A stretch of DNA of 64,000 nucleotides from Spisula solida (GCA_947247005.1 OX365956.1:1557501-1621500), one strand, 5' to 3'; shown: positions 36,088 through 48,735, counted from the stretch's first letter. Notes: generated from the letters alone by a model not told the origin. Translations and numbers: made by a program.

Positions 36088-37240
36088 GTCACACTGTTAA
36101 ACTGTTCAAGTATCTTGTGAACATGTCTATATGCCATGTTAAATTGTTAAAATAGCTTCTTATCATGTTCATTCGGCATGTGAACTTCTCAATAGAACGT
36201 GTAATACTGTTAAACGACAGTGATAAATTGTTGAAAATCATTTGAAGATGTCTATAAGCCATGTTAAATTGTCAAAATAGCTTCTTATCATGTCCTATAA
36301 CCATGTGAACTTCTCAACAGAACGTGTTATATTGTTTAACAACAGTGGTAAATTGTTAAATAATCATTTGAAGATGTCTTTACGACATGTTAAATTGTTA
36401 AAATAGCTTCTTATCATGTCCAATAACCATGTGAACTTCTTTATAGAACGTGTTATATTGTTTAACAACAGTGGTAAATTGTTAAAATATCATTTGAAAA
36501 TGTCTACATGCCATGCTAAAGTGTTAAAACGATATTTTAACATGTCAAAGTGGCATGTGGACTTCTTAATAGACAGTGTTGTTGTTGTTCAAATTTGTAT
36601 GACGTCATCAATACCGTAAGTTCCTCCCGCGAGCATATTGAACAAAGATGGCGGAAATTGTTCAATATGCACGCGGGAGGAACTTACGTTATTGATGACG
36701 TCATACAAATTTGAACAACAACAACACTGTCTATTAAGAAGTTAACATGCCTCGTCGACAAGTTAAAATATCGTTTTAACACTATAACATGTCGTATAGA
36801 CATCTTCAAATGATAGATTAACAATCTAGCACTGTTGTTTAACAATATAACTCGTTCTATTAAGAAGTTCACATGCTGAATGGACATGATAAGAAGCTAT
36901 TTCAACAATTTAACATGGCTTATAGACATCTTCAAATGATATTTTAACAATTTACCACTGTTGTCTAACAATATAACACGTTCTATTAAGAAGTTCACAT
37001 GTTTATTGGACATGATAAGAAGCTATTTTAACAATTTAACATGTCATATAGACATCTTCAAATTATATTTTAACAATTTACCACTGTTGCCTAACAATAT
37101 AACACGTTCTATTAAGAAGTTCACATGGTTATTGGACATAATAAGAAGCTATTTTAACAATTTAACATGGCTTATAGACATGTTCACATGGTATTTGGAC
37201 AGTTTAACAGTGTAACTTGACATACAATAATGTTGCACTG
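36088..37240. repeat. central palindrome of the foldback, arms of about 120-bp repeats
   Basis: The innermost arms (36561-36645 and 36658-36742) are almost perfectly complementary around the 12-base centre 'agatggcggaaa', and include 'gacgtcatcaata' and 'cctcccgcg'. Outward, the arms continue as tandem units of about 120 bp with phrases 'catgttaaattgtt', 'gaacttct' and 'aacgtgttata' or their complements. Short frames such as 36416-36619 and 36684-36887 are near mirror images produced by the repeat and are not genes. Confidence 0.85.
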
Positions 37241-37482
37241 AGAAGTTCACATGCCCTACCGACAATTTAAGACGTTGTTGTAACAATTAAACATGTCGTA
37301 TAGACATGTTAAAATGATATTTAAAACATTTACCACTGCCGTTTAACAGTATAACACGATGTGTTGAGAGGTTCGCATGCTCATCCGACATTGTAAGACG
37401 TTGTTTTAACAATTCAACAACGCATATAAACATATTCAAATGATAGTTTAACAATTCACCATTGTAGTTAAAGTCTAACATA

Positions 37483-40253
37483 TCCAACTATTTGTCCCAT
37501 TTGTATTGAATGTGTTTTCAAGTCGACCACAGTTACCTTCCCTTGACTGGTGTTATACCGGTTTTAATCTGATCGATCTTATCTCGATTGCGTAATCGCG
37601 CTATGCTAACTCAGCGGGTTGTCGGATTGTATAAATTAATGTATATCATTTGCTGGAGGGGTTTTGTGCGTTCAGTTACACTTTGGTATTTTTGACATTT
37701 TGTATATGATGCATACCAGGATCTTTTTTATGGGCATGTCTCTGTCATTATGAAATTGTGTTCATAAGGTAGGTATCATCAGGAACATTTAAATGCTTCC
37801 ATTGTATCATTCAGAATTCGTTGATGATGTGTGAGGAATCTAACAATTATGCATTTGTTATATACTAGTAACCGCAATACATGTCACGATATGTATACTT
37901 ATTATCATGCATATTCGATGGATGATAAAAAATAAACGGTTACTAGTAACTGTACAATGCTTGAGTATGTGTGCAATATCACAAAGTACAGTTTAAATGA
38001 AATTTAGCAACCTCTGCTGATTTTTCAAGTATGTTATACGGTTGATTGTTCAGTTGCATCTTCGAGCCATAGACCATACAATTATGGAACTGGTTTTTTA
38101 ATATCTTGAAAAATAAAAAAAGTTATGACAATTTTAGGTTCGTGAAATAGAGCGTTTTTTTTCTTGAATTAAATAGGAGAATATTCGCGCGCTTGCGGAC
38201 CCGACAAAACTCAAATTTTCCCTCTAATTGTCACAAATATTTTATTTTTTCAAGATATCGGGATGAAACATTTGTTCAACTTATTTATGTTGGACAAGTG
38301 CTTTCAAAGTTATGAAGAGTTGAAATGTTAAACAAATACTAAATCAGTTTTCATTGTTTTAATCAAATCATAACATCAATCATATAACCAACAAAGTCAT
38401 ATATTCATTTTCAAGTTATCACAAAATGTAGTTGGGCTATTTTGACCTGAACCTGACCTTTATGCAAGACTATATTACAAGGTTCTTGCTTTGAATACAT
38501 GAATATCAATTTCCGCAAGCAAGTCGTGCGATATCGGTATTTCAAATTTGTGTTTCTATTACATCTCGAGCTACTTCGTGATACTCCCCGATTATGAAAT
38601 ATATTGTGATAATATATTGACTGTTAAATTATGCTAGTCAATTCATCATCCTGATTTTTTAAAATAATGAGTTAAATACTTAAAATGGAATTAGTCACAT
38701 CGGCAATTTATATCTGAAAATGAATTTGTGCTTTTATCAGACTTGTTATAATATATAGACTGTAGACTGTGGCTTGATTTATGATGCGTTATATGCCCAT
38801 GGAATTTCCGGTGACACCCGCAATAAAAGTTACAGGGGTTTGTTTATACATGTATTGTCTTATTATAGCAAAAAGGCTGTATCTACAAATGAAAAAAGAA
38901 GGCAGATAGAAACTTTATATAAACGCATCTTGAATGATACTTACTGTTTTATTTTTTTACATTGTGGTTATAGGTATCAGCGATGCGACCATGCATGTAT
39001 GATAAAAAAATATTTATGATACTTATTATACGAATATGAAAATTTACTTTGCATGAAGCATAAAACAATGCTTATAACAAATAACAATGATGGAAAACAT
39101 AAATTTTCAGGAGAAAAAACCCTAATATATATGATTAATTAATATATAGAATGTTCGAATTCCAACTGGCTTCGTAATTTGTCTGGTCAGAGCAGACGCG
39201 CTTTATTCCTCTAGCCGGGCTATAGTTAAGTGATTATCATTAAAATATACGCATATTATTAGCAATATATAAGCAAGTACATGTATACTGTAAATGAACC
39301 ATAAAGCTATAATGCACATGTATTTAATCTGCCTTAGTGTAAAACATACATTTCAACATCTGAATTCATGCCTCTAAAAGTATACGGATTTTTTCTCACC
39401 TTTTTTGACGTTTAATTTTCATTTTACAATTCGTATATATTCAATTAGGTGGTACAGCGTGTCAATTAACCAGTTTATTTAACAAGTGTCATAGGAATGA
39501 CATGATTCTTCATTTTTATGTCTCACCTGTTCGATTATTATAATTTTAAATTATGCGTGAGCTTATGACATTTCACTTTTAATTATTTTAATGCATGTAT
39601 TACTTTCCAAATCGGCAATAAAGTCAAAGTTTCAAATCTCTAAAATCATAATAAAGTATGTATACAGGAAATATAGCGGTTATAGAAATATAGCGGTTAT
39701 AACCCTTCACGCGAATGTACCACTTTTATTACCCCACATGCTGTGACAATCGCAGCGGGGCGCGTCATAAAACAATTAACAATGTGCAAATTAAATATGT
39801 GTATTACTTTTTTACTAAAAAAAAAGATACCTGTTTTAAAAAACCGTAAAAAGGGGGCAGATCTAATTATCACATTTCTTATATCAAAACACCAATCTGT
39901 GGGGAAGAAATTAAACTATTAATCAAGTTTGCACAAAATATATTCCCCGAGGAACAAAAGAACTACGGACAAGAAAGTAACCAAGTTTGATATCAAATCC
40001 GTTCATTTCCTTCTTTGTTCAATGTGAGTGATAGTCATGTTAAAAACCTTTAAAAAGGGGGGTGATCCCATAAAGATACAACTATGAAATTTAGTGCATT
40101 ATATTGTAGACATATCAAACTACAAAATATATTTGCACATAAGAAATATCTCAAATAGTTATTATCATATGGACAATTTTACGTGGAGTCCCCATGCCTT
40201 CCAATGGTAAAAGATTGTCACATGTGCGAATACAAATGGGACAAATAGTTGGA
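37483..40253. mobile_element. 2.8 kb TIR-bounded insert in the right foldback arm
   Basis: TCCAACTATTTGTCCCATTT at 37483 is complemented by the end at 40253 (25 bp TIR, possibly with 'cata' outside). TA lies on both sides, compatible with a TA-target enzyme, though the exact border is uncertain. Repeat units of the foldback resume on either side. The interior holds dispersed repeat R1 (38455-38610) and a stem formed by 38098-38130 with 38225-38270. No coding region is seen. Confidence 0.55.
38455..38610 (+). repeat. dispersed repeat family R1, copy 2
   Basis: It matches 49745-49900 directly and 2640-2800 in reverse, sharing 'cctgacctttatgca', 'atattac', 'ggttcttgc', 'tttgtgttt' and 'gtgatactccc'. 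Confidence 0.6.
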
Positions 40254-40779
40254 TATGCATGATAATACGATGCTTTGAGAAGTTAACACGTTCTTCTAAC
40301 ATTATCAAGCGTTTTTCAACAATTTAACATGTAACGTATATATACAAATGGTGATTTGACAATTTATCGGTGTGATTTAACAGTATAACACGATGTCTTG
40401 AGATATTATTGTATTCTTTTAACAATTTAAGACGTTGTTTTAACAATATAACAGGGCAAGTTGACATATTCAGATGATAGTTTGACAAGTCAACGATGTG
40501 GTTTGACATATTAACACATTGTACTAAGAAGTTCACATGTCCTACCGACAAGTCAACATGACAAGCGTCAACAAAAGACAGCTATGGCGTTCCATAGTTC
40601 ATGGGTGGGTTTTCAATATCTTATGCCACTATTGTTTTCTGGTCTTGTCGGAATCAAAGTAAAAAAGCAACAAATAATGGGAATTATTGGTGAAAGTCGG
40701 GGTTAAATCAATGGAAGATGGATGATTATTTATGAATCGGCGATTTTTATGAATGAAATTACATGGGCCAGTTTTCATT

Positions 40780-41035
40780 GGCTGCTCGGTTAGAAACACG
40801 GAAAGCTAGCGATCTGATTGGCTGCACGGTTACTCGCTCGGTTACTCGTTTACGCGTTTACGATAGACGAATTCCAGAATTATCGATGACCGTTTTCATT
40901 GGCTGCACGGTAAAGCGGACGATCTGATTGGCTGCACGGTTGCTCGCTTGCTCGCTCGCTCGCTTACTCGGTTAAAGCGTTTAACCGTTCGTTTTGCGTT
41001 TTGCGTTCGTGTAAACGAACGGTAAAACGGGACAA
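40780..41035 (+). repeat. local repeat of GATCTGATTGGCTGCACGGTT with CTCG runs
   Basis: 'gatctgattggctgcacgg' occurs twice (about 40811 and 40921), 'ttttcattggctgc' twice, and 'gctcgcttgctcgctcgctc' forms a short simple repeat. This patch is much richer in G+C than its surroundings. No frame of note is present. Confidence 0.55.
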
Positions 41036-41354
41036 AAACGCTGGCGGTACTGTATACACCAATTCACTCCAAATGTCATAAACTACAATGAACTTACACT
41101 TAGCGGTTAAATCCACTTTATCGTACGACGGTCTACGATGAAATGCCGTACGGATTTTTTACAGCGTTTCTCCGTCATCCGACGGCAAAAAGATTCTGCA
41201 TAGCAATAATTATATAGCTTCGTATACCTATCTTGTGACGAAAAATATGTATTGTCTTCACGGCAATGAAATATCCTTGCTCAACCAACACCTTCCGGGA
41301 GTTAAGTTAACAATTTTCAGCCGTTCAGCCACCCTTTGACATTTTAACTTCCCC

Positions 41355-41575
41355 TGGTCATTGGGCTACCTAAGGAAACCTGCGTTCGAGTCTCCCCGGG
41401 GAGACTATATCCTGGTGGGTGTGCAGTCGACGTTGATCTGCGGCGCCCAGGAATACCGCCCTCACAGGACCAATTCACACCTTGGTCGAGTGGAGCATGT
41501 GGGTTATTCTCGCTTAATCAAACACTACACCACAGCCGTATTTCAAATAAACCAAACAGTTACCTGACACATCAT
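41355..41575 (+). repeat. tRNA-derived SINE (3' part)
   Basis: 'cctgcgttcgagtctcccc' carries a B-box-like GTTCGAGTCTCC. It is followed by a G+C-rich body ('gtgggtgtgcagtcgacg', 'cggcgcccaggaataccg') unlike the AT-rich surroundings. No clear A box is visible. The 68-codon frame over it is a by-product. Confidence 0.5.
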
Positions 41576-41579
41576 GCTA

Positions 41580-42690
41580 CGGGATGCAAAAGAGATATTT
41601 AATATAGATCGTTGTTGCATGAAAATATCGGATGTTAAACTTTAACAAATATAAGTGGGACACTCTTGTACATCCTATTTAATAGCTCGTTACTCCTTTT
41701 AAACACCACGATTATGAAACGATTTTCAGAAAATTTACAACATGTAATGTATGCACTAAAACCGAATAGCATACAGAAGGAGGTTTATTTAAAGGTTCTG
41801 ACTCACAGATCGGGCTAAAAAATTTGTTTGACGTAATTTTCCTACCTTACCAAGTATTTATGTAATAGAACGCCACTGACGGTTGTTTTATGAAGGAATT
41901 GTTGCAAATAAGCAAAATCGGCATTTTTCTTTTTGAAAATAGCGCAGAGTTTCCGTCCAACATGCTTTGTGAATTATGTAATTCACACGTGATAGAACTG
42001 TAACATCAACAATCTACAGCGTAAACATCAGTGAGGTATTTGCTTTGTTTTGTAATTCGTTTTCATCGAATGCGAACAAATTTCAGGTTAAGTGATATTA
42101 GTGTTAGTTATATAGAATATTAATACCCTTAAAAAACTAAATACATACAGAATACCGATGTTTCGCAAAAGTTATTTTAAATGTCAACGTGGTTGTATAT
42201 ACTTGCAACTATACCAGAATTACGCGCATATTTGACAATTTTATTTTATTTTTGCAATACACCAATACATGAGGCAGCATCTTTAAGGACAGGGATATAA
42301 AGTTTCTGCGATCAATAGTCACCCAATTGACAGTACACCTTTGAAACGCGTAAAGTTTGTAAATATTGTATAGAAGGTATAGAAATGCATGTATATGACC
42401 GTATACTACAAAGAAGAAGGTTTATTTCAGTTAGTACGATCGATATAAACCTGGTTGACGGTGTATAAACTGCACATTATCTAACGCTTTCAATGTAAAC
42501 ATTGTATAGAAGATATTGATTGATTGGTGATTTGTCATTTTTTGAAAACATATCTGTGACACATAACAAACTCCACAATACTTGAATTGTGGGTGATTAT
42601 TGCTACCATTGATATTGTATAGCTCAAATTTCAACGAAACACGCATTACCGACAGAAACTGTTCAGTGTTTTAAATATGTGTGCTTAAAG
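41580..42690. other. no recognised feature upstream of the BTB pseudogene
   Basis: This could contain the promoter and 5' exon of the BTB locus, but I cannot point to a TATA element or first exon with confidence. No repeat longer than about 30 bases is seen. Confidence 0.3.
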
Positions 42691-44838
42691 GAATATTGAA
42701 TCGGAAATAGAGCCGGTCAAAAAGCAGAAGTTGGAAACCGGTCCTTTCACAGAACGAGGTTCTCCTAGTGAAATATGTCTAATATTCGACGACGGCAACA
42801 ACGACGGCGAAGACAACAAAGAACTGTTTGTACCGAAAGACTTTTTGTCTCTCGCGTCACCGGTGTTTAAAGCCATGTTTGAACACGATTGTCTTGAAAA
42901 GAAGACCGAAACAGTAAAACTACCGGGAAAAAGTATGAAGATTTTCTGGAATTTCTGATGTGTTTGCATCCCTTTCACCAACGCCTTGTTGATAGTAAGT
43001 TCTTACTTATACACTGTAGTAAGTTATCATTGATGGCAAGATCTCATTGATATTGATTGTTGGAAGGCGTTAAGCCTCTCAATACTACCATTGCCCATTT
43101 CTTAATACAATCTGAACCGCCTTTAGGCTGCTACGTGAATCCGCATTCAAGTAGTTCCAGAAACGGTCAACATTCACAGAACTGCTACATTTGTTTCTCC
43201 AAATATTTAAACTGATTTAATTCAATCAGCAACCTTTTTTTATTCTTAGATCAACAATTGTTGTGAAACTGTTCGTTAAATCGATATTTTTGCAGATAAT
43301 CACTCCGCCGAGGACATATCGAACTTGTTTCATAATATGAATATGTTCATCAATTGTCCCGGCTGTATAGCTATTTTTAGAAACTTCAGACCAGGGTCTC
43401 GTGATGGTTTTATCAATGAATCGTATCGTGCAAAGTACTGTTACATGTATGCAATCATATGGCGAGGCTATACTACTAGTCGCCGTCTATAGATATCTCA
43501 CGCTGTGAGGGAAGTGATTACAAGACGGTACTGTAGAATCTGATAAATAAGCACGTAGTATCATTTTAAAGCCACTTTTGACATATGCATTCAATACTCG
43601 TATTGCATTTAAATTAATATGCCCGTTTTTACAATTATTTAGGTACCCAACATGCCTATATAGTCACATATGTCTATTTTGACATTCAAAACAAGATCGG
43701 CAGTAAGAAAACGAACATTAAATGTGTAAAGTCGGTTTAAGCTTTAGTAGCAGCAACCAGATCACCTCCCATTTGCACTCTCAGCGCTTTGATGTTCTTA
43801 TTGATATTATGCTTTTATTTATAGTTTCATTGTAAAAGTATGGTAAGTTCAAACTGATACAAAAATGTAGCTAGTTTATATTGATAGTAAGTTCGTATAG
43901 GTCGTAAATATATCTTGAAAGAAGGAACATAATGATAGTACGATTTAATTGAAAGTTAATTTTGGTTGCAAATTAATCATGGTACTTTGTAACATCAAGA
44001 TTATTTGATCATCAACATAAATATTATGTTCTTTCTGATTATAAGCGTGTACTCAAATAACGACCTTATTAAAGAGAAAGTAAGTACGGAGCAAGATCGG
44101 AAACTTATTAAAGTTAAATTCTACGCGCTATTGCGCAACACAGAATACCACTTCCGTTCGTTATTTAGTCTATTTACTCTTTGATGCAAAAAAACTTTCA
44201 AGAAATGTTAACGTCAATCATTTCGGCCGGGAACAGCTCGTTGAATCCATTGTTGTTGTTTTTGAAAAGATAGATATAGGCATTTGGTTCACGGAACATT
44301 AGTTAATACAATACAATAGAGTTACCTATGTACTGTCGTTGCGGAAATCCGCTATACGACATTGAGGTTTGTATTTTGTTAATTAGACGTTATAATCTGT
44401 GTTGTTTCAGAATCAAATGTTCTCCGTATAGTTGGATATGCCAGCGAGTATCAAGTTGCAAGCATAGAATCTAAATGTAAAATTGTGATGAAGAGTTGGT
44501 TGACAGAGTGTGCTAACCATGCCAAGGGGAGACCGAACTGTCCTGTCGAAGTATATGAAGATCTGAAGATATGTCTACTAATTCTGCTTACAGCTATTAA
44601 GTTGGAATATCTAGATGTTAAAACAAGTGCTATTGCAACTGTAGCGCGTTTCGGTATCGGATTGTATACCGATCACCCGTTATATTCCAAATCAAATATA
44701 TATATATATCGGTACGAAGACACAAATGGTGCAAATCAAAAAGAATGCATCGAACTGTTTTCTAAGTTGGACGACAACAGTAAAGAAAGTATATTCTTTG
44801 AACGTTTGAAACGATTCGAGAAGGATGAAATGTTTTGA
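42691..44838 (+). pseudogene. BTB/POZ-domain gene, two exons, probably broken
   Basis: Exon 1 (42691-42994) encodes the N-terminal half of a BTB fold, with the stretches GSPSEICLIFDD, NKELFVPKDFLSLASPVFKA and MFEHDCLEKK typical of family members whose domain mediates dimerisation and often cullin-3 binding. After 'VKLPGK' the frame closes. A run of five A's at about 42928 is one base short, and the reading resumes in the next frame as KYEDFLEFLMCLHP until a good donor (A|GTAAGT at 42994). Exon 2 (acceptor TTTCAG, 44411-44838) continues in phase with VLRIVGYASEYQVAS and ends in a helical tail, FEKDEMF. No in-frame ATG precedes the domain: the likely start position reads ATT GAA TCG, and a stop lies just upstream unless exon 1 begins at the AG at 42690. 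A homopolymer sequencing error could explain the frameshift but not the missing start. The 1416-bp intron contains nothing recognisable. Confidence 0.65.
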
Positions 44839-45331
44839 TAATGACCTTTGACATACGATGGTACAGTCAATCACAATACTACATATATTATTGCCTGTTA
44901 TATATTGATTATACTTGTAGCGTTGATTTCTGTGCGTTATAGACGTTTTCAACTGGAAGTAGGTTATAGTGTAATTCCTGTAAATTTGTGGTGATGTGAT
45001 AGTAGTATTTAAATATTGGATATGTGAACCAGACTATAACATGCTCCATGATACAGCCAAGTCGGAAAGGACAGTTATGTTAACTCAAACATTTTGTCTG
45101 TACTAGTTATCTGTCTGTATGAATAATAATGATCAGGACATTTGATTTTGACAAACACCGAGTAGTCCTAAATATATTGTATTAATGGTGACGGCCACTT
45201 ACTAATCAAACATTATACATGTATTCATCATTATATTGTATGTGTGTAGCACTATATATACTTAAATAAACAATTTTCTTTTTAATGATTTATAGTTTAA
45301 TCTAGTTACCGATTTACCCATGTTATATATA

Positions 45332-45557
45332 AGCGGATTTAGCTCAGTAGTAACGCACTGTGCTGTCAATCCAGAGGTCGTGGGTTCAATTCCTGGCATC
45401 GGAACTTGACATTTCTGAAATATTTATAATATTTCCCGCTATATCTGGCCGTGTGGACTGCAAAGTATCTGGAGGTGCCAGGAAGCTGTGTATCGGTGCT
45501 TAAACCGGGAACATTAAAGAACCTGACTGTCTATTCGAAATAAGAGCTAGGCGCACT
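45332..45557 (+). repeat. tRNA-derived SINE with GT-rich tail
   Basis: The head 'gcggatttagctcagtagt' has a near-consensus A box and 'gtgggttcaattcctgg' a near-consensus B box, with GTC in the anticodon position. The acceptor arms do not pair and the anticodon and T stems have mismatches, so this is a SINE head and not a working tRNA gene. The body (about 45405-45550, including 'ctggaggtgccagg' and 'gaacctgactg') runs into the simple-repeat tail. Confidence 0.6.
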
Positions 45558-45755
45558 TCTGTGTGTGTGTGTGTCTGTGTGTGTCTGTGTGTGTGTCTGT
45601 GTGTGTCTGTCTGTCTGTCTGTCTGACTGTCTGACGGACGGACGGACGGACGGTCGGACGGTCGGACGGTCGGTCGGTCGGTCGGTCGGTCTGTCTCTCT
45701 GTCTCTGTCTCTGTCTCTGTCTCTGTCTCTGTCTCTGTCTGTCTGTCTCTCTGCG
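45558..45755 (+). repeat. compound microsatellite
   Basis: Successive blocks of (TG)n, (CTGT)n, (GGAC)n, (GGTC)n and (CTCTGT)n follow one another without spacers. The serine/arginine/threonine-rich frames over it on both strands are not genes. Confidence 0.9.
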
Positions 45756-45759
45756 CGTT

Positions 45760-47080
45760 TGATCAATTAATATATACCAATACATCCGAAACAAAGACAC
45801 TACACAATTGAGGGTGTGTGTTTTGAACAGGAACACATTTGATTTTTTTAATTAGCCAATTTGATATGACTTACTCAGACGACATAAAAGTAATTATAAG
45901 TATGATTTTGCATAGAAAACTCTCGAAGTTAACTCGTTTTAAACTAAACACCACACTATATCAGTATATAAACTGGAAAGAGTATATACATATGTAACTT
46001 TAATACATTAATGTGGAAAATCAATACATTTAATAACCACATTACATGTACATGTCATCCGTTTTTCATTGGTCAAGGTGGTAGGAAAACAAATGTTATA
46101 CTAGTATTCGCCGCCAAATTCGTTATCACAATTCAACGTCTAAAAATATGACTGGCAATGCCAAATAAAAGCAGAAAAAGTTATTTTACCGTAAACAAAG
46201 TTTAAAATGATTACTGCAATGATTCCTGTTGATTGCTAAGGATGCAGGGTGTCTGTTGAATGCTTCCTCTCAGTCCGATTTGTTAACATCCTTTCTCTAA
46301 TTGGTAAATCACAGGAAAACATGTATCAAATTGTATGTACCGTATTTTAAGTTTGTTAAAGTACATTGTACATTCGTGACTGCACCATCTAATTCGTCCG
46401 TAACATAATAGAAAGGGTTTTAGAATTTGGTAGGAGCACATGAATTTGAAACTATATCTATAAAATATCATAGCAGTCGATCCATTCAAACTCGCTCTAT
46501 ACATTTATTGTACCGAAGGAACGCAACTTATTTCATCCTTCCAAAAAGTAGTCCCGTAACCTGCGCTAACAAAATAAAAGATACTAGCGATCAAGTTAGC
46601 TCATTCTACGAAGAATACATACTTATATGTATCTCGTGCAATCGACGATATGCACTTTCGCCTGATATTACAAGATACACAGTATTCGTTATTTCCTTCA
46701 CGATATGTCAATATCTAGTACATCGTCGGTTTTTAATCATAAATTAATAAATAATCATACAAATGCCCTACATGATTAACATTTAAGCAGGGCATATAAT
46801 AGCGCGGCGCAAGGGGTGATGCAATAGGATCATAATGACCAGCCTTTAAAGCACTGAGCCTATGGTCTATTAATTAAACAAGTACTGTTGCCGATGAACC
46901 TCCGTATCAAGTAGGGCAGCATGAGGCAAACTGAAATAATGTTTTCTACTGACAGATAGAGATGCCAAAAACCAGCAAAGCAATATACATAATCTTAACA
47001 AGAGTGCAATTTGCCCTAACGTGCTCACATGAAGACTTGCTCTTTAGGCAGAATAAGTAATTTGTTATACATACATGTAT
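45760..47080. other. non-coding; holds one copy of dispersed repeat R3
   Basis: The segment 46254-46390 ('tgttgaatgcttcctctcag', 'accgtattttaagttt') matches 61482-61630 in the same orientation. The open frames of about 70-106 codons here have no recognised domain. Confidence 0.45.
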
Positions 47081-47084
47081 GATA

Positions 47085-47330
47085 TGACCTAAATATTTGA
47101 CCACAGATAAGTTTGTCTTGATATAGCCTGGTGACCTAGTTTTTTACCCCAGCTAACCCAGTAACGAAGCTGACCTAGATTGCATAGATTCAAAAAAATT
47201 CAAAAAGATTAACGGAAAACTGTGACTTCTATCGTGTTAACAGTCCAATTGTTTACAACGGACGATGGACAAAAGGGCGATCACAACAGCTCACATTGAG
47301 CACTTTGTGCTCAGGTGAGCTAAGAAATAA
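47085..47330 (+). repeat. bivalve-type interspersed repeat, 3' end
   Basis: It contains 'gatatgacctaaatatt', 'ggtgacctagttttt' and ends 'agggcgatcacaacagctca' followed by the hairpin 'gagcactttgtgctc' and 'aggtgagctaa'. I recognise this ending from bivalve genomes; it is one of the better clues to the taxon. Confidence 0.55.
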
Positions 47331-47904
47331 GGGTGCATGATAAAATAAATTAACGAGATAGCCATATGTCGCTCACCTATCGTTGTAGTACACACATGCC
47401 AATAAAATTATGATGACGTAATGAGCATTAACAAGGGGCGTAACATGCCGGATGTGTTTAGCAATGAATCAGTGATGGTGTATTATCATACAGTGTTTTC
47501 TTTTTCGAAACATGTAAACGTTGTGCTGATTCTATTATTTATGAAAGGTTTTAATCGAGAGAAATGTCTCCCTCATGTCTGCCTTTCAAAAATAAAAGCC
47601 AAGTTGCAATATGCATGAGCAAATAAGTGAGTATTCCTTTATTCAGATTTGAGGTATATGTAAGTAACATGTACGCATTGCAGTTTGTAATAAAGAGCAT
47701 AATCTTTAAAACGTGTCAGTATCGTGATTGCAAAGCACTTTTAATACCATGAAATGCCGCTATGTAAATTTGGTATTTCTATTTATTAAGTATTTACACC
47801 CTTGTATACAATTACAAGAGCTGTCCACAATCAGCGCGCTCCACTACATACAAATGTATTTTCAGTGCCATGCTAGGATAGTATATTCAAACCAAAATGC
47901 TTCT

Positions 47905-48110
47905 TAGCCTCCGTAGCTCAATGGTTAGCGCGCTTGCCGTCTAATCTGGCGACCCGGGTTGAAAACCAGATGGAATATATATATGCCATAGTTCAGCATT
48001 TATGCAGCATAACGCTCTGAGTTTGGGGCCTCTAAGTCAAAAGGAGCGTCTGGTTCGGACAACATGTTTGACAGAGATGCCCTGTCCGGAATAGGTATTG
48101 GGGTCATGAT
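47905..48110 (+). repeat. tRNA-derived SINE
   Basis: 'cgtagctcaatggttagcgc' is an A-box-like head and 'gacccgggttgaaaacc' a degenerate B box. The body includes 'ctggttcggacaacatg' and 'ccctgtccggaatagg'. Pairing of tRNA arms is poor, so it is not a tRNA gene. Confidence 0.5.
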
Positions 48111-48119
48111 GATGTACAA

Positions 48120-48720
48120 CTAGTGAAGTATCAAACCAATATGCCAATGGAGAGGCTCAACGTTAACATTTGCACTAATTTGAAAATGGGGCATAATTTC
48201 AACTGCTTGGTAGTGTTACCAAATCCAGCGTATGGGTTGGGGCCATGATAGTTACATGTAACAAGTATACAACGTATCTAAGCAATATGTCAATGGACTT
48301 TGAAAATATAAGAGGTACGATCTGTGTTCGATCGGCCAATCAAAATGCAGAATTTTACATCCTAAATTAGTTTGAACATATTAAGTAAATATTTTATGAC
48401 TGGAAATGGCGGAGCCAGTGAACCTTTAGATAAACAAAAAGGGGTGTAAACAGTTTTAATCCATTTAATGAAAACGCATCGTTTCAAAGATTCTTGCCAT
48501 GAACAATGTTAAAAACCAAGTTTAACAAAACAAAGTTTGACAGGTACACATAAATGACACACACGACTCACGACTTTCTATTAGCGACTTTTGCAATATA
48601 TTCATGGATAAAGGTCGGTATCATATCAAATACTCCGTGGTATAATATGGCAACGAAAAGGCACACTTACAAACATTAATGTATTAACTATAAAATGCAC
48701 ATAACATATAATAAATAATA
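48120..48720 (+). repeat. paired repeat R4, left copy
   Basis: 48120-48300 matches 53755-53945 and 48310-48720 matches 55740-56170, both in the same order and orientation. The right-hand copy is separated by extra host sequence and the Tc1 element. Phrases include 'acatttgcactaatttgaaa', 'gtgttcgatcggccaatca' and 'aaaaaccaagtttaacaaa'. Confidence 0.65.
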
Positions 48721-48735
48721 AACTATACGTAAAGA

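Larger units (their letters stand above)
32571..40596. mobile_element. 8.0 kb foldback element with 6-bp target duplication GTTCAT
   Basis: TATGGAACGCCATAGCTGTC begins the element at 32571 and is complemented to 40596, the inverted match continuing through 'ttttgttgacgcttgt'. GTTCAT flanks both sides exactly (32565-32570, 40597-40602). Both arms consist of roughly 120-bp repeats that meet in a near-perfect palindrome at about 36651. The left arm is split by a 3.36 kb CACTA-like element and the right arm by a 2.8 kb insert. Without them the foldback would be about 1.9 kb. Only short frames with repetitive content are present, so it is non-coding. Confidence 0.8.

Noticed and set aside
36416..36887. 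Two mirror-image 67-codon frames
   Set aside because: They come from the two arms of the foldback palindrome and have no domain or codon signal.
45332..45404. tRNA-Asp gene (GTC anticodon)
   Set aside because: A and B boxes are good but the acceptor arms do not pair and other stems have mismatches; a SINE body follows directly.
45500..45836. Arginine/aspartate/threonine-rich frames on the minus strand
   Set aside because: They lie exactly over the compound microsatellite.
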